Below, piece after piece: positions 7,280-8,468 of a DNA stretch of 8,468 nt (its first letter is position 1; every line of letters begins with the position of its first letter). Made by a program: the position numbers and the translations under genes. The notes below the pieces were generated by a model. The model saw nothing but the letters and a program-made list of their open reading frames with translations, was not told the DNA's origin and ran no database searches. Origin of the DNA: an uncultured Bacteroidales bacterium (GTDB lineage Bacteria > Bacteroidota > Bacteroidia > Bacteroidales > WCHB1-69); assembly GCA_937949745.1 (NCBI GenBank), contig CALECM010000014.1, positions 1-8,468 on the forward strand, read 5' to 3'.

Positions 7280-7305
7280 GCCTTTTTTTATGTCCGAAAA
7301 AAGGC
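7280..7305. repeat. Inverted repeat upstream of the integrase
   Basis: Nine-base arms GCCTTTTTT (7280-7288) and AAAAAAGGC (7297-7305) flank an 8-nt loop. No T run follows the stem on either strand, so it is not a standard intrinsic terminator; it ends 38 bp before the integrase start. It may be a recombinase accessory site or a leader hairpin. Confidence 0.45.
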
Positions 7306-7343
7306 GTTGAAGAACTTCCCTCTCACGTTATAAATTCAAGTGT

Positions 7344-8468
7344 ATGAGAGAGAACCAAAAAAAATCAATGCTCAAGGGAGTTTACAGGAATGATTCCCAA
7401 AAACCACAAAGAATATTTATTCCCGCTGCATTATACGATGCCGGCGGTGATCCCATGAAGCCATGGTATGTACGTTATTCATACCGGTACGCCGTGACAG
7501 GAAAAATGGTTATGTTCAAGGAGAGTAAGGGGTTGGGTGCATCGGTCAACAGTCAGGTTAAATATGAACGGGCTGAGAAAATCATTTCTGAGATTAACCA
7601 GAAGCTTGAAAACGGATATAATCCCTTTAATGAAGGATATATCCAACTGGAAAAAGAGGATTCGTTATTGAGAAGGGCAACCCACAGTCACCTTAACTGG
7701 GAAAATTGCCTCAATGACTTCATTAGCTTCAAAAGAACAGAACTTTTAGAAGAGGACAGTATCAGGGCATATCATTTCAAGATAAAGCGGTTCTGCCAAT
7801 ACCTGAAAGAGATAAAAGCATCCAAATTCCATGTTGAATTATTTACTTATAAAATGGCATGTGATTTTATGATGTGGCTATCGGCTAATGGATGTAAATC
7901 CAAGAAAACACTCCGGGAATATCGATCCCTGTTATGCCAGGCTGCAAAATATTTACAGAAAAGGGAAATCTTAAAGAAAAACGTTTTTGAGCTTTTACCC
8001 AATTATAAATCCGAACCGCAAAAGCCACTAATGTTCACATTAAACCAGATTAAAAAATTAAAATCCCATCTGATAGTCTATGACCGGCAAATGTGGACCA
8101 TTATGCAGTTTGTATTATACTGTTTTTTTAGGCCCAATAAGGAAGTCCGGCTCATGAAAGTAAAACAGATCGATTTCGTAAGAGGGCTTCTGCATGCAGA
8201 TCCGTCTACTGCAAAAAACAACCGGGCGGAAACAGTGGTAATCCCGGAATCGTTTTTGGAGTGGTTAAAAGAAGAGGGATATGATACGTGTGATCCAAGC
8301 CATTACATGTTCACCATTAGCTGCCGGCCCGGAGAAATCCCTATCGGGAAGAATTACATCAACAAGCGTTTTCATAAACTTGCCAGGCTTCTTGGAATCA
8401 ATACCTATCTATACGCGCTCAAACATACCGGCAATAAAATGATGAGTGATAAGGGGGTGGATATACCG
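7344..8468 (+). CDS. Tyrosine recombinase (integrase) of an integrative element, 3' end beyond window
   Basis: An open frame of 375 codons runs to the right edge. An in-frame TGA at 7308-7310 makes the ATG at 7344 the first usable start; Met9 at 7368 is an alternative. Residues about 40-100 resemble the arm-binding N-terminal domain of Bacteroidota integrases (WYVRYSYR, TGK, then ERAEKIISEINQKLENGYNPF). Residues about 118-222 form a helical core-binding domain. The catalytic domain begins near 230 and shows the first arginine motif as Arg263 in YCFFRPNKEVRL, and a likely beta-hairpin lysine, Lys291. The second box reads Tyr357-Ala-Leu-Lys360-His-Thr-Gly, where the classical form is His-x-Leu-Arg-His-Thr. 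The later His/Trp and the nucleophilic Tyr would lie beyond the window. The enzyme would insert and excise circular DNA at the adjacent tRNA-Pro. The recombinase call is strong; the kind of element (conjugative, mobilisable, prophage or defence island) cannot be told from here. Confidence 0.92.
   Translation, partial: MRENQKKSMLKGVYRNDSQKPQRIFIPAALYDAGGDPMKPWYVRYSYRYAVTGKMVMFKESKGLGASVNSQVKYERAEKIISEINQKLENGYNPFNEGYIQLEKEDSLLRRATHSHLNWENCLNDFISFKRTELLEEDSIRAYHFKIKRFCQYLKEIKASKFHVELFTYKMACDFMMWLSANGCKSKKTLREYRSLLCQAAKYLQKREILKKNVFELLPNYKSEPQKPLMFTLNQIKKLKSHLIVYDRQMWTIMQFVLYCFFRPNKEVRLMKVKQIDFVRGLLHADPSTAKNNRAETVVIPESFLEWLKEEGYDTCDPSHYMFTISCRPGEIPIGKNYINKRFHKLARLLGINTYLYALKHTGNKMMSDKGVDIP

Noticed and set aside
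1..8468. CRISPR array, insertion sequence or tandem repeats
   Set aside because: I saw no regularly spaced repeats, no transposase other than the tyrosine recombinase, and no terminal inverted repeats with target duplications.

Overview
The window looks like chromosomal DNA of a Bacteroidota species, probably of the order Bacteroidales. This rests on protein style (an outer-membrane receptor with an N-terminal carboxypeptidase-regulatory-like domain, a PCMD-like exported protein, a short AMP nucleosidase), on promoter-like TAnnTTTG elements typical of the phylum, and on a tRNA gene without an encoded CCA end. The genus cannot be named from the sequence alone.

Layout. Positions 1-2975 (minus strand) hold a two-gene surface-uptake module: a TonB-dependent receptor, followed 26 bp downstream by an exported PCMD-like protein that runs off the left edge. 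Positions 3134-7009 (minus strand) hold a tight three-gene cluster transcribed in the order exported zinc metallopeptidase, AMP nucleosidase (amn), DNA polymerase III delta subunit (holA), with gaps of 21 and 6 bp. A 158-bp gap separates holA from the receptor. It contains a promoter-like element and a small inverted repeat, so the receptor module is probably transcribed on its own.

Positions 7010-7132 form a divergent promoter region serving the metallopeptidase cluster (leftward) and a tRNA-Pro(GGG) gene (rightward, 7133-7206). From 7344 to the right edge a 375-residue fragment of a tyrosine recombinase reads rightward from just beyond the tRNA 3' end. This is the classical layout of an integrative element inserted at a tRNA gene, so the tRNA 3' end probably marks the left boundary of a mobile island whose cargo lies outside the window. 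The 137 bp between tRNA and integrase hold a near-perfect 21-bp palindrome and a second inverted repeat, both plausible recombination or termination sites.

The housekeeping genes look intact and ordinary. The parts most worth a second look are the tRNA/integrase junction with its palindromes, the non-canonical recombinase active-site box, the exported HEFGH metallopeptidase, and the receptor/PCMD pair. No unambiguous new system is visible; any novelty in the island would lie to the right of the window.
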